A model generated the notes under the pieces. It searched no databases and was not told the DNA's origin. It saw only the letters and a program-made list of their open reading frames with translations. DNA of 64,000 bases from Lysinibacillus macroides (lineage in GTDB: Bacteria; Bacillota; Bacilli; Bacillales_A; Planococcaceae). Positions within the stretch are counted from its first letter, which is position 1, and each line of letters starts with the position of its first letter. The stretch is taken from positions 350,489-414,488 of the forward strand of contig NZ_LGCI01000010.1 in assembly GCF_001281525.1 (NCBI RefSeq), read 5' to 3'. A program made the position numbers and the translations under genes. This document shows positions 9,301 through 16,866 of the stretch, piece by piece.

Positions 9301-9930
9301 ATTATCCTTATGCTTATCAATCATATTGACAATTAAATAAACATTTGGATTATATTTCATTAATTGCTTTGTGAATTGGAAATTTAATTCCGACTGCACA
9401 TGGTTGTAGTCCATTGTATAAAATACGATATCGGCAATATGTAATGCTGATTCCGTTGACATGCGATGTGCATCATCTGTGGAGTCTACCCCTGGCGTAT
9501 CCATTACAGTAACACCTAGTGGTAGTGTAGAGGCACTGTGTCCAATCTCAATCTGTGACACTAAATCCCCATTTTTACTTAGCTCTTTTACTGTTTTAAA
9601 ATCATAGCCAGCCTCAAATTTTACGGGCTTTTCATTGTGCATATAAACAATTGCATAGTCTTCCTCTGATTTATGAACTTTTACGATGTTCGCACTTGTT
9701 GGAATTGGACTAGATGCTAGTAGATTTTCACCAGACAGCGCATTAATCATACTTGACTTCCCTGCAGAGAAATGGCCTGCAAAGCCAATCACATACTCTT
9801 TTTGCTGAATTTTTCGAGCAAAAAGTGATGTTTTATCCATGCGCTCTGTATCACCATTATGCTGATATATTATGTATTGCAATGAGGCTTGCTTTAATAG
9901 CCCTTCCAATTGCTGTTCAAAATCTTTCAT
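6319..9930 (-). CDS. dynA: double-headed bacterial dynamin (DynA)
   Basis: A very large membrane-remodelling GTPase of about 1,200 residues with two fused dynamin units, as in B. subtilis DynA (YpbR). DynA protects membranes under stress and phage attack and tethers or fuses them. Two P-loops of the type GxFSAGKSS are seen near residues 52-60 and about 633, each followed by a DTPG switch motif and a long coiled-coil stalk. A reading frame opens at 9957, but the ATG at 9930 (MKDFEQQ) follows an AAGGGG site, whereas the upstream ATG has none. It is closely followed by the sulfurtransferase gene, so the two may be cotranscribed. Confidence 0.93.
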   Translation of the reverse strand: MKDFEQQLEGLLKQASLQYIIYQHNGDTERMDKTSLFARKIQQKEYVIGFAGHFSAGKSSMINALSGENLLASSPIPTSANIVKVHKSEEDYAIVYMHNEKPVKFEAGYDFKTVKELSKNGDLVSQIEIGHSASTLPLGVTVMDTPGVDSTDDAHRMSTESALHIADIVFYTMDYNHVQSELNFQFTKQLMKYNPNVYLIVNMIDKHKDNELSFEEFKATVHQSFAAWGVVPKGVFFTSLREPEHPHNDFEAVKKIVMDSMNDWQEQLVQTATNTLRLLQSEHDNYLMEERQDRLAIDEEILSADDWAHHQDILEQYNKLNRQVELFSVEAWNETFEEQRKDLLANAAIMPADLRDHLRLYLESMQEGFKVGGLFTAKKKTEEERNRRKENAYSAYQNVVHAQITGHLKGLMKKALKDVGALNEERAAAIDAHTFDLPFSLIEQQVQIGAILTGDAVLNFANRVAEATKRYFIQETDRWKNEQATTLETVATETAAPSKLKMAAMQAKVDAIHAVLEIEAYQQYSASIMHQASNEVRQIANQQLVTWENTFKQDLADIRLFDESMLKPKEEAVQQEEVQQAVSATTLPIDGVINRARHTANAVKEVQGFAEVAQYLENKVERLQKKDFTIALFGAFSAGKSSFSNALMGAKVLPVSPNPTTAAINKIRPVTPEHPHETADVQLKTAEQMLEDIQGSYAAIGLSVSTLEEAYNRADEGLAVQLTDERLNIHKSFIRAYKEGYPTFKSEFGSILRVDREEFEKFVAQENKSCFVDNIDFYYDSPLTRMGVTLVDTPGADSINARHTGVAFEYIRNADAILFITYYNHAFAKTDREFLIQLGRVKDAFELDKMFFIVNAIDLATTDEEQEDVKGYVRSELQRFGIRFPRLYGVSSLLALKEKVEGADLTSGMPSFEEDFHTFLNDELSALAVQALAEEVDKTEQRLADLIAQTEDNLKRKDERLEELTALEQHIQSKFSVLNTSMLESETKQELDELLYYVLQRVYYRYPEFFKEGYNPSTFAAMPAQQALEHALKEVMQSLRFDFTQEMRVTNFRLSQFISKKMQQRFKDEVRELKELNRSFSFLAFESSEPNLLDFEGPFTDISKYTNVKSHFRNQKAFFEKNEKVKLSEALEALTKPDAQEYLDAQKVALMTWAITFIAEEAEHLRQYIYHQALEQIDTERQALQEESRLASWKAIYAQLQYA

Positions 9931-10028
9931 ACGAATAGTAACCCCTTTTTTATTCATTATTCATATTTAGTATTCTACATGATTCGACTTGCAATGTATA
10001 ACACTAATTTAACAACAAACGGTTTGTA

Positions 10029-11171
10029 TTACGCGTATGAATGAAGCCCTGCAATCACTAAGTTCACAAATATTTGATTAAATAAAATAATGCCAAAGCC
10101 GATAATGGCTAGCCATGCTGTGCGCTCTCCCCCCCAACCCTTTGAAAGGCGTAGATGTAATAAGGCCGCATAAAATAGCCATGTTATCAATGCCCATACT
10201 TCCTTTGGGTCCCATCCCCAATATCTTCCCCATGCAATTTGCGCCCAAATCATGGCAAAAAATAGGCCGCCTAGTGAAAATAATGGGTAGCCAATTAAAA
10301 TAGCACGATAGGAGATTTCATCTAATAATTTTGGCTGAATGGATAATGTAAATGGCTTTAATAATACATAAAGTGGTTTACGCCATACGAAACGAAGCAC
10401 TATGTATAATAGAGTCCCTGCCCCATATGACCATATAATTGTATTGAACTTCCTTGCATCAATATTCGTCGGTATCGCAAGAAAGCCTGCATTTACATCA
10501 TTTGCTACAAGAATAGGCATTGTATAGATAGCCTCGACCGCTATGCCATCCTGTGCTGTAAAGGCTACGGTTTTTGGACTAAAAGTAAGATGAAAATAGC
10601 TGGATACGAGCACAAATCCACAAACCACAACTAAATTCCAAAGGACAAACTCCATACTTTTTGTGCTACGTGTGCGTTTTGTTACATCCAATCTTTGCAA
10701 TAAATACATCATACTTGTAACAAATGACACCGATAAAATAGCACTGGAGGCAGCCACTGTTATTACATGGACAGCTAGCCAATGACTTTGCAGACTAGGC
10801 ACAAGTGGCTTGGCTTCACTCGAAAACACACTGCCATAGCCTAACAGTAATAACGCAATGGGAATCGCAAAAAAGCCAATGCTCCACTGCTTATATAAAG
10901 TGCTCATAAGTAAAAATGCCCCAATTAGCATTATGCTAAAAAAAGTCATAAACTCATACATATTACTGACAGGTGCATAACCCACAGCCTTCCAGCGAGC
11001 AATAAAATAAATAAGCTGTAAACCAAAGGCTACCCCTGTTAATATTAGCGCTATTTGAGCACTTTTATGCTTTTTTGATTTAATCGCTAAACCAAATGGA
11101 ATAATAGCGATCAATAAAAGAACAAAAGCAAGTAATAACGCTGTGCGACTTAGCCATAAATAAGATTCCAT
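10029..11171 (-). CDS. cytochrome c biogenesis protein ResC/CcsA family
   Basis: A 380-residue polytopic membrane protein with the tryptophan-rich heme-handling motif WGRYWGWDPKEVW near residues 317-329 and histidines in flanking loops. These are hallmarks of the system II (Ccs) haem-export and cytochrome c assembly subunit. In B. subtilis the partner ResB is encoded next to ResC together with ResA; here neither ResA nor ResB is adjacent. The gene is flanked by dynA and a divergent histidine kinase. It could be a stand-alone ccsA-type paralogue or a ResC working with a distant ResB. The ATG has an AGAGGG site seven bases upstream. Confidence 0.85.
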   Translation of the reverse strand: MESYLWLSRTALLLAFVLLLIAIIPFGLAIKSKKHKSAQIALILTGVAFGLQLIYFIARWKAVGYAPVSNMYEFMTFFSIMLIGAFLLMSTLYKQWSIGFFAIPIALLLLGYGSVFSSEAKPLVPSLQSHWLAVHVITVAASSAILSVSFVTSMMYLLQRLDVTKRTRSTKSMEFVLWNLVVVCGFVLVSSYFHLTFSPKTVAFTAQDGIAVEAIYTMPILVANDVNAGFLAIPTNIDARKFNTIIWSYGAGTLLYIVLRFVWRKPLYVLLKPFTLSIQPKLLDEISYRAILIGYPLFSLGGLFFAMIWAQIAWGRYWGWDPKEVWALITWLFYAALLHLRLSKGWGGERTAWLAIIGFGIILFNQIFVNLVIAGLHSYA

Positions 11172-11316
11172 ACATTTCCCTCTTTTCGATCATCCTTATA
11201 TTCGTATTTATTATAAAAATGACAGTCGAAAAAAGCTGATCTTTATCCTAAACGTGCGAATATCACTCCACAACGTTTGATTACAGTATAATAAAAGCTA
11301 GAGAGGAGGTATAGCA

Positions 11317-12603
11317 TTGGTCTTTTCCATGATTAGCTTCATTAATTTTTTGATGCTCTTTGGCTCATTATTTTATATATGCAATATCCGTCCAACCATT
11401 CAAAGGCTAATGGTTTGCCTGATACTCAATGCTTTCCTTGGATGGATAGCGCTCAATTTTTCAGCATTGCCTTGGCTCGCACTGTTAGGCAGCGTGCTAC
11501 TAAACGGTGGCTTCTTTTATAGAATGACCAAAAAAAGCACTGCCTTTTTACATAGTGCCAGCCTATTAATCATAGTTATTTTAATAGAATATATGTCTTT
11601 ATTTGTAGTTGAAAGGCTACAGCTAGCAGCTTCTCTACATATTTTGCTTATTATCGTGTTATTTACGCTAGCTCTTTGGCTCTATAAAATATTTGTTGAA
11701 AAAACATTTCATCAAGTAACATTGCCAATAAAAGTGGAGTTACTGCTTGTAATTCTGTCGACTGTGACGATTATTGTTTTTTATCTAATCGTATTCCTTC
11801 CCATGCATAGTGATATCGTTGCAGCATCTTGGTCAAAGCTTATGATGCTTGCCTGTTATTTTCTATTTCTCTTTCTGACGATCTGGCTGCTGCTACAAGC
11901 CGTTCAAAAGGAGCAATTGGCACAGCAGCAGACACTTGCACAGCAGGATTTATATACCTATATGGGGCAGCTCGAAAATGTTAATCGTGAAATTCAAAAA
12001 GTACAGCATGACTATGCCAATATATTATTATCCATTCGAGGGTTTCTTGATAAGGATAATCTCTATGGCTTGAAAAAGTATTTTGAAAAAATAGCACCAC
12101 AAGAGCAGCAGCCATATATTGCAAGCTTGAAGCAGCTTGAGCAGCTTCAACTTTTCGAATTAAAGGGCATTGTAAGCGCCAAATTATTACAAGCACATAC
12201 TCAGTCGATTGCTGTCCATATTGAAATACCTGAACCTATCCAATCTTCCTTTATTGAATCCATTGATTTAGTAAAGCTAGTGGGCATTTTAATGGACAAT
12301 GCCATTGAAGCCACGGTTCACCATCAACAGCCACACCTACAGCTTGCTCTATTGTCCATCCAGACAAATGAGCAGCTAATCATTATACGCAATACAACAA
12401 AGGAGCGTTATGCTGATATTGAAAAGTTATTTCAAGAAAATTACTCTAGCAAGGGGGACAAAAGAGGCTTTGGCTTGTACAATATAAAGCAATTATTACA
12501 TCGTTACCCTAACATAACGCTCAATACCTATATGGAGGAGGAGTGGTTTGTGCAGGAGGTACGTATCGAAAGGACAAGAAAACATGCGAGTAGCGATCTG
12601 TGA
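11317..12603 (+). CDS. GHKL-type sensor histidine kinase
   Basis: A 428-residue sensor with about six hydrophobic N-terminal segments (to about residue 195), a short coiled coil rich in Gln, then an AgrC/NatK-like kinase core. The likely phospho-acceptor is H231 in the QHDYANIL motif. The ATP-binding N-box is LVGILMDNAIEA, followed by GFGLYNIK. The start is TTG with GAGGAGGT six bases upstream. It overlaps the LytTR regulator gene by 20 bases, so the two form a two-component pair of the quorum or peptide-sensing type. No AgrB-like processing gene is nearby. The signal is unknown. Confidence 0.88.
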   Translation: MVFSMISFINFLMLFGSLFYICNIRPTIQRLMVCLILNAFLGWIALNFSALPWLALLGSVLLNGGFFYRMTKKSTAFLHSASLLIIVILIEYMSLFVVERLQLAASLHILLIIVLFTLALWLYKIFVEKTFHQVTLPIKVELLLVILSTVTIIVFYLIVFLPMHSDIVAASWSKLMMLACYFLFLFLTIWLLLQAVQKEQLAQQQTLAQQDLYTYMGQLENVNREIQKVQHDYANILLSIRGFLDKDNLYGLKKYFEKIAPQEQQPYIASLKQLEQLQLFELKGIVSAKLLQAHTQSIAVHIEIPEPIQSSFIESIDLVKLVGILMDNAIEATVHHQQPHLQLALLSIQTNEQLIIIRNTTKERYADIEKLFQENYSSKGDKRGFGLYNIKQLLHRYPNITLNTYMEEEWFVQEVRIERTRKHASSDL

Positions 12604-13333
12604 AGATGATCCATTTCACCAACAATTGATAATAGAAGCCATTCAAAACTATGCGCTGTTTCAGGCACCTAGCATTGATATTGTATTCTGTACACAGCAG
12701 CCAGCTGATTTATTGGCACAAATCGCCACCACAGCCATTGACTGCTATATACTAGATATTGAGCTAGGTAATGCCATTAATGGCTTAGATATAGCCAAGG
12801 CAATACGCGACCAAGACCCATTAGCCCATATTATTTTTATAACCAGCTATTCCAACTATTTACAATTAACCTTTACATATAAAGTAGCAGCACTTGATTT
12901 TATCGTGAAAGCTACTCCTGCACAAATGCAGCATGATGTAGTGGAGGCATTGCAGGCTGCGCTAACTAAATATACACAGCTTGGTACTACCGCCTCAACA
13001 AAATGGTTTCAGGTGAAAATGGGCGAAAAGGTAAAAAATATTGCATTAGAGGATATTTATTATTTTGAAACTTCCTCCCAGCCCCATAAGCTTGAATTAT
13101 ATGAACGCAATGGACACTATTCCTTTTATGGCGCTTTAAAGGATTTAGCCTATTTAGATGACCATTTTTTCCGCTGCCATAAAAGCTTTATCATTCATTT
13201 AAAAAATGTGAAGGAGTTCAATTTTAAAAGCCGCTACGTGTTAATGGAAAATGGCAGCCGTTGCCCAATTGCCTTTCGACTCATCGTACCGCTTCAAAAA
13301 AGGTTAAAAAGCTTAAAAGAGGATTTTGCATGA
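12584..13333 (+). CDS. LytTR-family response regulator
   Basis: A 249-residue regulator with a receiver domain at residues 1-125 (acidic pocket EDD near 7-9, phospho-acceptor D58 in ILDIEL) and a C-terminal LytTR DNA-binding domain from about 145. LytTR regulators bind pairs of imperfect 9-bp direct repeats. The ATG at 12584 is preferred over an in-frame upstream GTG because it begins the canonical receiver strand MRVAICEDD and follows AAAGGA. It overlaps the kinase gene and its own stop overlaps the start of a small ORF by ATGA. Targets are not evident. Confidence 0.9.
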   Translation: MRVAICEDDPFHQQLIIEAIQNYALFQAPSIDIVFCTQQPADLLAQIATTAIDCYILDIELGNAINGLDIAKAIRDQDPLAHIIFITSYSNYLQLTFTYKVAALDFIVKATPAQMQHDVVEALQAALTKYTQLGTTASTKWFQVKMGEKVKNIALEDIYYFETSSQPHKLELYERNGHYSFYGALKDLAYLDDHFFRCHKSFIIHLKNVKEFNFKSRYVLMENGSRCPIAFRLIVPLQKRLKSLKEDFA

Positions 13334-13461
13334 TGTGGATGGCTGTAAAATCATTGAGAAACGCCGCTATTTTCACCATTATGCCATTTTCAATTTTTTC
13401 AATTTTATTTTTCTCAACAAACCTCCACAAAAATCATACATGTGGATATGTTTGTTTATAA
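13330..13461 (+). CDS. candidate 43-residue peptide coupled to LytTR regulator
   Basis: The ATG overlaps the stop codon of the regulator gene (ATGA) and has an AAGAGGA ribosome site six bases upstream, inside the regulator's last codons. The product is short: a basic start, a hydrophobic stretch of about 18 residues (roughly 13-30), then a polar tail with two cysteines ending CGYVCL. The layout suits a small membrane or exported signal peptide, but I recognise no family and there is no peptide-processing gene next to it. It could be a chance frame; the ribosome site and overlap are the only support. Confidence 0.4.
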   Translation: MMWMAVKSLRNAAIFTIMPFSIFSILFFSTNLHKNHTCGYVCL

Positions 13462-13528
13462 ATACAATATACTTAGCTACATAAATGGCAGCAATGTTCA
13501 ACTTTAAAAATATTCTTAGCTACCATAT

Positions 13529-13564
13529 AAAAAGACATAGCCCGTATTTGGACTATGTCTTTCA
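13529..13564 (-). terminator. hairpin terminator of 29-residue peptide gene
   Basis: The stem AAAGACATAG (13531-13540) pairs with CTATGTCTTT (13553-13562) directly after the minus-strand small gene. A short U-rich tail follows on the minus strand. Confidence 0.6.
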
Positions 13565-13569
13565 AAGCT

Positions 13570-13659
13570 TTATTTTAAATGTGCAGTTGCCTGTTTTACC
13601 ACGTATTTCCCAACCCCAATATAAATGGCTACAGCCGCACCAATCAATACGAATGTCAT
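13570..13659 (-). CDS. 29-residue single-span membrane peptide with Fur-type operator
   Basis: This gene is below usual annotation size. ATG at 13659 has an AAGGGG ribosome site nine bases upstream and the frame ends at 13570. The product is one hydrophobic helix (start MTFVLIGAAVAIYIGVG) with a basic C-terminus (K, K, H, K), so it should span the membrane once. It has a complete transcription unit: a sigma-A promoter (TTGACG, 17 bases, TAAGAT), a Fur-box-like dyad over the start site, and a hairpin terminator. I do not recognise the peptide. Iron-linked expression is inferred from the dyad only. Confidence 0.6.
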   Translation of the reverse strand: MTFVLIGAAVAIYIGVGKYVVKQATAHLK

Positions 13660-13717
13660 TGCTAATCGCCCCTTTTCCTATTAAAATGCATTCTTTTGTA
13701 TGTATATATAATGAATT

Positions 13718-13732
13718 TGAAAATCATTCTCA
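13718..13732 (-). promoter_or_regulatory. Fur-box-like 7-1-7 operator
   Basis: TGAAAATCATTCTCA matches the 7-1-7 Fur consensus TGATAATnATTATCA at 12 of 14 defined positions. It lies immediately downstream of the -10 box of the minus-strand promoter, where a bound repressor would block initiation. PerR or Zur boxes are related alternatives. Confidence 0.6.
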
Positions 13733-13737
13733 CTATT

Positions 13738-13766
13738 ATCTTATAAATTTCATGTTAATTCGTCAA
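13738..13766 (-). promoter_or_regulatory. sigma-A promoter of 29-residue peptide gene
   Basis: On the minus strand TTGACG (13761-13766), a 17-base spacer and TAAGAT (13738-13743) form a strong promoter directed at the small gene starting at 13659. Confidence 0.7.
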
Positions 13767-13777
13767 GACATACTTTC

Positions 13778-13804
13778 ATCTTACCCTTTTTACATGGTAA
13801 GATG
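13778..13804. promoter_or_regulatory. 9-bp inverted repeat upstream of cheX-like gene
   Basis: CATCTTACC (13778-13786) and GGTAAGATG (13796-13804) form a perfect dyad with a 9-base loop, 27 bases before the cheX-like start. It may be an operator or leader hairpin. Confidence 0.45.
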
Positions 13805-13831
13805 TAGAAAAGTCGGAAAAAGGATGCGGTA

Positions 13832-14293
13832 ATGATGAGTAATTCGAAGTACTTTCAAACTATTTTAAATGGGACAATCCATGCTTTAAAATCGATTCTT
13901 CCTATGGATATCGAAGTAAAGTCACCTAGCATTATTTCTGAACCCTTTCAACAGCAGCAAATGGGTGTATTAATTGGCTTAATTGGCGATTTAAAAGGCC
14001 GTGTCATCATTGATTCCTCTCCTGAAGTATTTTGCGGGATTGGCAATATCATGTTCGGAATGCCACTAGAAGGCGAAATGCTAGAGTCCTTTACAGGCGA
14101 ATTTGGCAATATGATTGCAGGAAATTTATGTACAGCTGTTGGACAAGAAAACTTAGAAATTGATATTACACCGCCAACTGTCATGGTCGGCAACACAAAA
14201 TTATATGGCTTTGAAAAGGCATTCGCTATTCCTGTGTCAATTCCAAGTATCGGTGCTCTAACAGTTCTATTAACAATTGAGGAAGAAGAGTAA
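13832..14293 (+). CDS. CheX-like phosphatase-family protein
   Basis: A 153-residue protein that matches the CheC/CheX/FliY fold along its length. The signature ESFTGEFGNMIAGN (around residues 88-101) carries the E..N pair that CheX and CheC use to dephosphorylate CheY-P. Only one such motif is present, as in CheX. No chemotaxis genes are adjacent, so it may act on another receiver protein. Two adjacent ATGs follow AAAGGA; the first is used here. A strong terminator lies about 75 bases downstream. Confidence 0.82.
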   Translation: MMSNSKYFQTILNGTIHALKSILPMDIEVKSPSIISEPFQQQQMGVLIGLIGDLKGRVIIDSSPEVFCGIGNIMFGMPLEGEMLESFTGEFGNMIAGNLCTAVGQENLEIDITPPTVMVGNTKLYGFEKAFAIPVSIPSIGALTVLLTIEEEE

Positions 14294-14367
14294 AGCTAAT
14301 TCCAACTAAGCTATTGCATGGTTATGTATGAAACAAGCCAGATATTTGCAGAAAAGGGGAACAGCCC

Positions 14368-14407
14368 TGAAGTCATCTCAAAGATTTTTGAGATGGCTTC
14401 TTTTTTA
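14368..14407 (+). terminator. intrinsic terminator after cheX-like gene
   Basis: GAAGTCATCTCAAA pairs with TTTGAGATGGCTTC (one G-T pair) followed by six Ts; a classic rho-independent terminator. Confidence 0.9.
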
Positions 14408-14451
14408 TGTTGTTAATTTTTCACACTTTTTTCACATTATTTGCTTAGATG

Positions 14452-14467
14452 TGTGATTTTTTTCACA
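14452..14467. promoter_or_regulatory. TGTGA-N6-TCACA dyad upstream of ba3 oxidase operon
   Basis: TGTGATTTTTTTCACA lies 70 bases before the first oxidase gene. It fits the Fnr/CRP-type consensus and the core of Rex sites, both used in Bacillales to tune respiration to oxygen or NADH. Two further TTCACA half-sites lie just upstream, near 14420 and 14431. Confidence 0.5.
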
Positions 14468-14536
14468 TCGAAATGGGATGGTTTTTTATATGATGTCAAT
14501 AAGCAATATCACAATAAGAGCGTAGGAGGAGCAAAA

Positions 14537-14659
14537 ATGGCAAATAAAAAGAAGTCAGATGAGAATTTAAAAGGTTCACTCTATGCAGTTTTTGGAATCG
14601 GGATCATCATTATTTTACTTTGGGTATACTGCTTCGATTTATTCATTGGACGGTTTTAA
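14537..14659 (+). CDS. cytochrome c oxidase subunit IIa (small)
   Basis: A 40-residue protein with a charged N-terminus and one membrane span (about residues 17-37), matching the size and place of subunit IIa of ba3-type oxidases, which packs against subunits I and II. The ATG at 14537 has GGAGGAG seven bases upstream; a longer frame from 14441 has no such signal. It is the first gene of the three-gene ba3 oxidase operon, 24 bases before subunit II. Confidence 0.8.
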   Translation: MANKKKSDENLKGSLYAVFGIGIIIILLWVYCFDLFIGRF

Positions 14660-14683
14660 TCTACGAAGAAGGGACAGAAACAT

Positions 14684-15175
14684 ATGCACATACATAAGTA
14701 TGAGAAGTATTGGCTTGTGTTCGGAGTCGCTACCTTAGTAGCATTCCTTATCATTCTCGGCGTTGGAGCATTTCACCAAGGCTCCCATCCGAATAATGGT
14801 AAAAAAACACTAGATTATGAGAAAGTAAAAGAGACAGCACCTTTCGATAATCCTGGTGTTCATAAAGTCGAAGGTAAAGATTGGGATTATGAAGTAGTTG
14901 TGATTGCTGCTGCATTCAGCTACACCCCTATGGAAATAGAAGTACCGCTTGGCGCAAAGGTAAAGTTTATTGCAACGAGTGAGGACGTTATGCACGGTTT
15001 CCAGGTGGCGGGCACAAATATTAATATGATGCTTGAGCCTGGCTATATTTCAGAATATGTAACAGAAGTCAATAAAGTCGGTGAGTTTTTAATCGTATGT
15101 AATGAATACTGTGGTACAGGACATACGATGATGCACTCTATGCTAAAGGTGGTGGACCCAAATGAGTCACACTAA
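14684..15175 (+). CDS. ba3-type cytochrome c oxidase subunit II
   Basis: A 163-residue subunit with one N-terminal membrane helix (about 10-30) and a cupredoxin domain outside. The binuclear CuA ligands are complete: H104, C139, E141, C143, H147 and M150 in the CNEYCGTGHTMM loop. It accepts electrons from cytochrome c and passes them to subunit I. A single helix is typical of the ba3/B family, unlike the two-helix A-type subunit II. It overlaps the subunit I gene by 14 bases. Confidence 0.93.
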   Translation: MHIHKYEKYWLVFGVATLVAFLIILGVGAFHQGSHPNNGKKTLDYEKVKETAPFDNPGVHKVEGKDWDYEVVVIAAAFSYTPMEIEVPLGAKVKFIATSEDVMHGFQVAGTNINMMLEPGYISEYVTEVNKVGEFLIVCNEYCGTGHTMMHSMLKVVDPNESH

Positions 15176-16823
15176 TTCATTGACAAAGGTAGATCGTCGA
15201 GATGCGAAATTAGCTATGGCACATATTTATGTAGCATTTATCGCATTGTTATTAGGTGGTCTTGCAGGATTATTACAAGTATTTGTGCGTTCTGGTCAAT
15301 TTACATTACCAGCAGGCATTGGCTATTATCAAGTTTTAACAGTACATGGTGTACTACTCGGTCTTATTTTAACTACATTCTTTATTTATGGCTTCCAAAT
15401 TGCTAGTGTCAGCCGCACGTCAGGAACATTTACAGATGGCCAACGCAAGCTTGGTTGGATCGGTTTTTGGTTAATGACAATTGGTACAGCGGCAGCTGCC
15501 ACAATGGTTTTATTAAATAAAGCAACGGTTCTTTATACATTTTATGCGCCACTACAGGCACACTGGATTTTTTACTTAGGCCTGACTCTAGTCGTGGTTG
15601 GTTCTTGGGTTGGCGGCGCAGGTCAAATTTTACGCTATGCCCAGTGGCGCAAAGAGCATAAAGGTAGTGGTCAACACAGCCCATTATTATCATTTATGGT
15701 GGTTGTTAATAATTTGATGTGGTTTGCAGCAACGCTTGGTGTAGCAGCTTCTGTATTATTCCAGTTGCTTCCATGGTCATTGGGTTTAATTGAGCGCGTG
15801 GATGTTGCTCTATCGCGTACACTATTCTGGTATTTCGGTCATGCACTTGTGTATTTCTGGTTACTACCAGCCTATATGGTTTGGTATACGATTATTCCAA
15901 AGGTCATTGGCGGGAAAATTTTCTCTGATTCACTAGCAAGACTTTCCTTTATGCTCTTCTTAATCTTCTCGATTCCTGTTGGGATTCACCATCAGCTAAC
16001 AGAGCCTGGTATTGATGGCACTTGGAAATTTATACAGGTTGTTTTAACATTTGCGGTAATCGTCCCATCCTTAATGACAGCCTTCTCTATGTTTGCGATG
16101 TTTGAATTACGTGGACGTGAGCTAGGTGGTAAAGGACTATTTGGTTGGTTTAAAAAATTACCATGGAAAGATACACGCTTCTTCGTTCCATTTATCGGTA
16201 TGGTTGCTTTTATTCCTGGAGGTGCAGGTGGGATTGTCAATGCATCCTATCAAATGAACCAATTAATTCATAATACCATTTGGGTAACAGGTCACTTTCA
16301 TTTAACAATTGCAACGGCTGTTGTCTTAACGTATTTTGGTGCAGCGTTCTGGTTAATTCCACATCTAACAGGTCGCACACTAACAAAATCTTTAAATAGC
16401 CTTAGTAATTTCTCAGGTATTTTATGGGCTGTTGGGATGACAATTATGTCCTCTGCGATGCATATAGCAGGTCTAATTGGCGCACCTCGACGTTCTGATT
16501 ACTCAGAATATGGCGGTGCTCAGCAAGCCTATGATTGGATTCCCTATCAAATTGCACAGGCTGTTGGCGGAACGATTCTCTTTATTGCCATCCTGGTGAT
16601 TATATATATCGTAGTGCAATTAGCTTGGTTTGCCCCTAAAGGTGAAGAAGAGTTCCCTGTAGGTGATGTCCATGAGCATAGCGGTCCAACACCAGCAATG
16701 CTTGAAAACTTTAAAGTATGGCTTGTTATTTTAGCAGCATTAATTTTATTTGCTTATACAGTGCCAATTATCGATATTATTTCAAATTCACCAGCAGGCT
16801 CAAAGGGCTATCAATTGTGGTAA
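15162..16823 (+). CDS. ba3-type cytochrome c oxidase subunit I
   Basis: A 553-residue heme-copper oxidase subunit with 12-13 membrane spans. It reduces oxygen to water and pumps protons across the cytoplasmic membrane. Family marks seen are the GHALVYFWLLPAY segment around the CuB histidine and its cross-linked tyrosine, and the paired heme/CuB region GHFHLTIATAVV. The lack of the A-family D-channel motifs is consistent with the B (ba3) family, often used at low oxygen. Translation is coupled to subunit II through the 14-base overlap. Confidence 0.93.
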   Translation: MSHTNSLTKVDRRDAKLAMAHIYVAFIALLLGGLAGLLQVFVRSGQFTLPAGIGYYQVLTVHGVLLGLILTTFFIYGFQIASVSRTSGTFTDGQRKLGWIGFWLMTIGTAAAATMVLLNKATVLYTFYAPLQAHWIFYLGLTLVVVGSWVGGAGQILRYAQWRKEHKGSGQHSPLLSFMVVVNNLMWFAATLGVAASVLFQLLPWSLGLIERVDVALSRTLFWYFGHALVYFWLLPAYMVWYTIIPKVIGGKIFSDSLARLSFMLFLIFSIPVGIHHQLTEPGIDGTWKFIQVVLTFAVIVPSLMTAFSMFAMFELRGRELGGKGLFGWFKKLPWKDTRFFVPFIGMVAFIPGGAGGIVNASYQMNQLIHNTIWVTGHFHLTIATAVVLTYFGAAFWLIPHLTGRTLTKSLNSLSNFSGILWAVGMTIMSSAMHIAGLIGAPRRSDYSEYGGAQQAYDWIPYQIAQAVGGTILFIAILVIIYIVVQLAWFAPKGEEEFPVGDVHEHSGPTPAMLENFKVWLVILAALILFAYTVPIIDIISNSPAGSKGYQLW

Positions 16824-16825
16824 AT

Positions 16826-16866
16826 ATAAAGCGATTTCTCATCTACGAGAAATCGCTTTTGTTTTA
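16826..16866. terminator. bidirectional terminator after ba3 oxidase operon
   Basis: AAAGCGATTTCTC pairs with GAGAAATCGCTTT with T/A runs outside. It serves both the oxidase operon and the convergent carboxypeptidase remnant. Confidence 0.9.

Noticed and set aside
9958..10028. tRNA or other structured RNA in short gaps between genes
   Set aside because: No cloverleaf or conserved RNA core was recognised in these gaps; only RNase P RNA is convincing in the window.
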